Assembly (NCBI GenBank): GCA_020441605.1
Contig: JAGRLX010000103.1
Coordinates: 1-8,606, forward strand
DNA: 8,606 nucleotides
Reading direction: 5' to 3'
Origin: Alphaproteobacteria bacterium
GTDB taxonomy: Bacteria; Pseudomonadota; Alphaproteobacteria; Rhizobiales; Aestuariivirgaceae
Shown here: in pieces, positions 8,001 to 8,606 of the stretch
How the letters are laid out: every line of letters starts with the position of its first letter
Position numbering within the stretch: position 1 is the stretch's first letter
Position numbers and translations under genes: made by a program
Notes under the pieces: model-generated
The model's input: the letters and a program-made list of their open reading frames with translations, nothing else
Databases searched by the model: none
Told to the model about the DNA's origin: nothing

Positions 8001-8155
8001 ATCGCCGGCCCCAGCGGGGCGAGCGGAACGTCAAGAACGATGAAGGATCCCGGTCGCGTGAAGAGCGGAAAGCCCGCCCGGAAAAGCCCATCGACCCCAA
8101 TTCGCCATTCGCCGTGCTTGGCGCGCTGAAGGCCAAGCTCACCGGCAAGACCTGA
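5093..8155 (+). CDS. SUV3-like DExH RNA helicase with long disordered C-terminal tail
   Basis: An ATP-dependent RNA helicase (1020 residues), probably acting in RNA decay or ribosome-related remodelling in the cytoplasm. Motifs: Walker A GPTNTGKT at 12-19; motif Ia region SGMIGLPLRLLARE at 31-44; motif II DEVQ at 94-97 (DEIQ in SUV3); motif III-like GAAT at 125-128; motif V VATDAIGMGLNM at 218-229; motif VI QVAGRAGRY at 257-265. A conserved bacterial C-terminal region runs to about 810, including FGAFHVFVPALLKP near 669-682 and GFYGVCGYRICG near 727-738. Residues about 814-920 are Pro/Ala/Glu-rich and acidic. Residues about 921-1000 are Arg/Lys-rich. The last residues, DPNSPFAVLGALKAKL, form a conserved-looking end motif. 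ATG 5093 is the first start after an in-frame TGA at 5087-5089; no Shine-Dalgarno sequence precedes it. First gene of the rightward unit; the S4 gene follows after six bases in the same frame. Confidence 0.92.
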   Translation: MPPAHNVTAVLGPTNTGKTHLAVERMLAHGSGMIGLPLRLLAREIYDRVRLRAGDPNVALITGEEKIIPASPRYWVATVEAMPSDIDVPFLAIDEVQLCADFERGHIFTDRVLHRRGREETMLLGAATMRPILERLLPGTSFVARPRFSRLTYAGQKKITRLPGRSAVVAFSAEMVYAVAELIRRQRGGAAVVLGALSPRTRNAQVELYQSGDVDYIVATDAIGMGLNMDVNHVAFAATRKFDGFQYRELNPGELGQVAGRAGRYMNDGTFGVTGEADPFDNEMVERLESHSFDNVRMLQWRNRDLDFGSLDRLRRSLSTLPRIEGLTRAQASADVIALDAMARDADVAALARSAGDVERLWEVCQIPDYRNISNSEHAAIISRIFQFLQTGPGVIDEDWFVRQLRHCENTAGDLDTLSNRISHIRTWTFVANRADWLKAPLYWQSRAREIEDKLSDALHERLTQRFIDRRTSLLMKRLAQKEELMSTVEEDGAVRVEGEYVGRITGFHFVADGGGEGAESRALRAAALQAVAAEILARAKAVAASADPDLKLARDGQIVWNHAAVGRLEAGASLLKPRAAVLAGDQLNGAEREEVQGRLQKFIDRHVAATLEPLVKLEEGEGLEGIARGLAFRLVETLGVLPRDQVQEEIKSLPQEDRAKLRSLGARFGAFHVFVPALLKPAATELRLLLWALPQHREGKLDPAQLPQPPGQGLTSAVFDRSTPRGFYGVCGYRICGNRVVRIDMLERLADLIRERVFWRPRFPEEQRPAGSVEGGGFAVVPDMMSLVGCSGDDFLGILRSLGFRMLKKTVRRPVPPAASAPETTPATEATEPAETAAADAVPDLPVAAGDAASPPEAEPDAADPPVAEVSEPAVDGAPATEALVPTEEAAEDQPAAPAEPTPEMTPEVVMEEVEIEVWWPKDTGPFRHRSEKPKAGQTGQRSRPERAAKPEDGKPVRLHRDDQPRRGDRRPQRGERNVKNDEGSRSREERKARPEKPIDPNSPFAVLGALKAKLTGKT

Positions 8156-8161
8156 TCCGCC

Positions 8162-8488
8162 TTGCCAGCCGAAACCCGCCAACGTCTCGACAAGTGGCTC
8201 TGGTTCGCCCGGATCGTCAGGACCAGGACGCTGGCCGCGGACCTGATCACCGCAGGCCATGTGCGCGTCAACCGCAACCGGGTGATCAAGCCCGGCTATG
8301 ATGTGGAAGCCGGCGATGTGCTGACTGTCGCCGCCCATGGCCGGGTCCGGGTGCTGCGGGTCGCTGCCTGCGCACCGCGCCGCGGATCCGCCAGTCTGGC
8401 GCAGGCGCTCTACGAAGACCTTGCCATGAACGGCGGAGATGGCAGTGCACCGCAAAAAAGGGATGCATCCGGCCACGGAAATTGCTAG
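8162..8488 (+). CDS. hslR: S4-domain RNA-binding protein, Hsp15 (HslR)-like
   Basis: A 108-residue RNA-binding protein. E. coli Hsp15 binds free 50S subunits that still carry nascent chains, and a ribosome-rescue role here is inferred by homology. The S4 fold spans about residues 8-60: RLDKWLWFAR at 8-17, then TRTLAADLITAGHVRVN, KPGYDVEAGD and VLTV. The segment after it (RVRVLRVAACAPRRGSASLAQALYEDL) matches Hsp15 homologues. The C-terminus is short and polar, and the protein is smaller than E. coli Hsp15 (133 residues). The start is TTG at 8162: the only codons between it and the in-frame helicase stop are TCC and GCC, and no ATG exists before the S4 motif. There is no clear ribosome site, so it is probably translated by coupling to the helicase. 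Confidence 0.85.
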   Translation: MPAETRQRLDKWLWFARIVRTRTLAADLITAGHVRVNRNRVIKPGYDVEAGDVLTVAAHGRVRVLRVAACAPRRGSASLAQALYEDLAMNGGDGSAPQKRDASGHGNC

Positions 8489-8492
8489 ACAC

Positions 8493-8512
8493 CCGTTCGA
8501 TATAAAGAACGG
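8493..8512. promoter_or_regulatory. Inverted repeat with TATAAA centre upstream of fdxA
   Basis: CCGTTC (8493-8498) and GAACGG (8507-8512) form perfect arms around GATATAAA, in the 34-bp gap before fdxA. The TATAAA at 8501-8506 could be a -10 element (start about 8513), in which case the repeat would be an operator overlapping it. I found no convincing -35 17 bases upstream. An RNA hairpin 10 bases before the ATG is the other reading. No strong Shine-Dalgarno sequence is seen before fdxA. Confidence 0.35.
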
Positions 8513-8522
8513 CTGAGCTTCA

Positions 8523-8606
8523 ATGACCTACATCGTCACCGAAAACTGCATCAAGTGCAAATACATGGATTGCGTGGAAGTCTGCCCGGTGGATTGCTTC
8601 TACGAG
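8523..8606 (+). CDS. fdxA: FdxA-type seven-iron ferredoxin, 5' fragment
   Basis: The first 28 residues of a ferredoxin that carries one [3Fe-4S] and one [4Fe-4S] cluster and transfers electrons in the cytoplasm. The visible pattern is C9-x2-C12-x4-C17-x3-C21-P-x2-C25, within [21 protein letters not shown], nearly identical to Azotobacter ferredoxin I. By that comparison Cys9 and Cys17 would bind the 3Fe cluster and Cys21 the 4Fe cluster, while Cys12 and Cys25 are not expected to be ligands. The remaining ligands and the rest of the gene (about 110 residues in the family) lie beyond the window. The order helicase, S4, fdxA often continues with carD/cdnL in alphaproteobacteria, so that gene may come next; this cannot be seen here. 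Confidence 0.93.
   Translation, partial: MTYIVTENCIKCKYMDCVEVCPVDCFYE

Noticed and set aside
7052..8476. 474-residue minus-strand open frame opposite the helicase tail and S4 gene
   Set aside because: It spans two real plus-strand genes. Its Arg/Gly/Phe-rich product mirrors the Pro/Ala/Glu-rich tail of the helicase rather than a protein family.
8482..8506. TTGCTA ... TATAAA as a promoter for fdxA
   Set aside because: The spacer between the hexamers is 13 bases, too short for a normal sigma-70 promoter.

Overview
The window is GC-rich chromosomal DNA, densely coding, from what is most likely an alphaproteobacterium. Two things point there. One is the plus-strand order Suv3-type RNA helicase, S4-domain protein, FdxA ferredoxin, a neighbourhood I associate with that class. 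The other is the helicase itself, whose core resembles the mitochondrial SUV3 family and whose long acidic/basic tail is typical of alphaproteobacterial homologues. I cannot name the genus; Rhodospirillales or a relative is a guess. I see no insertion sequence, phage gene, CRISPR array, tRNA or rRNA.

Layout: two divergent transcription units leave a 184-bp non-coding region (4909-5092). Leftward (minus strand) runs a LonB-like AAA+ protease (2434-4908), a universal-stress-protein-like protein (1706-2437, ATGA overlap with the protease gene) and, after a 100-bp gap, an AMP-forming acetyl-CoA synthetase (1605 to beyond base 1, lacking only its last residues in this window). The synthetase is the most easily missed gene here because it runs off the left edge. 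Its reading frame is open from 1605 to 1 and keeps every major motif, including the catalytic lysine. Rightward (plus strand) run the helicase (5093-8155), a small Hsp15-like S4 RNA-binding protein (8162-8488) and the start of fdxA (8523 to beyond 8606). No stretch longer than 300 bp lacks a gene.

How the genes may work together: the leftward set pairs protein quality control (protease plus stress protein) with acetate activation. The gap in front of the synthetase holds a perfect CCTTGA-N6-TCAAGG inverted repeat, which has the FNR/FixK half-site geometry. It sits at the spacing expected for a class II activated promoter whose -10-like hexamer ends 36 bases before the ribosome binding site and 46 bases before the synthetase ATG. 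This suggests oxygen- or redox-responsive acetate assimilation. I infer this from sequence only. The rightward set looks like an RNA-metabolism pair followed by an electron-transfer protein. The helicase and S4 genes share one reading frame, separated by a TGA and two codons.

Most of the window is ordinary. The observations most worth checking are the FNR/FixK-like box, the palindromes crowding the protease leader and start codon, and the arginine in place of the Walker A lysine of the protease.
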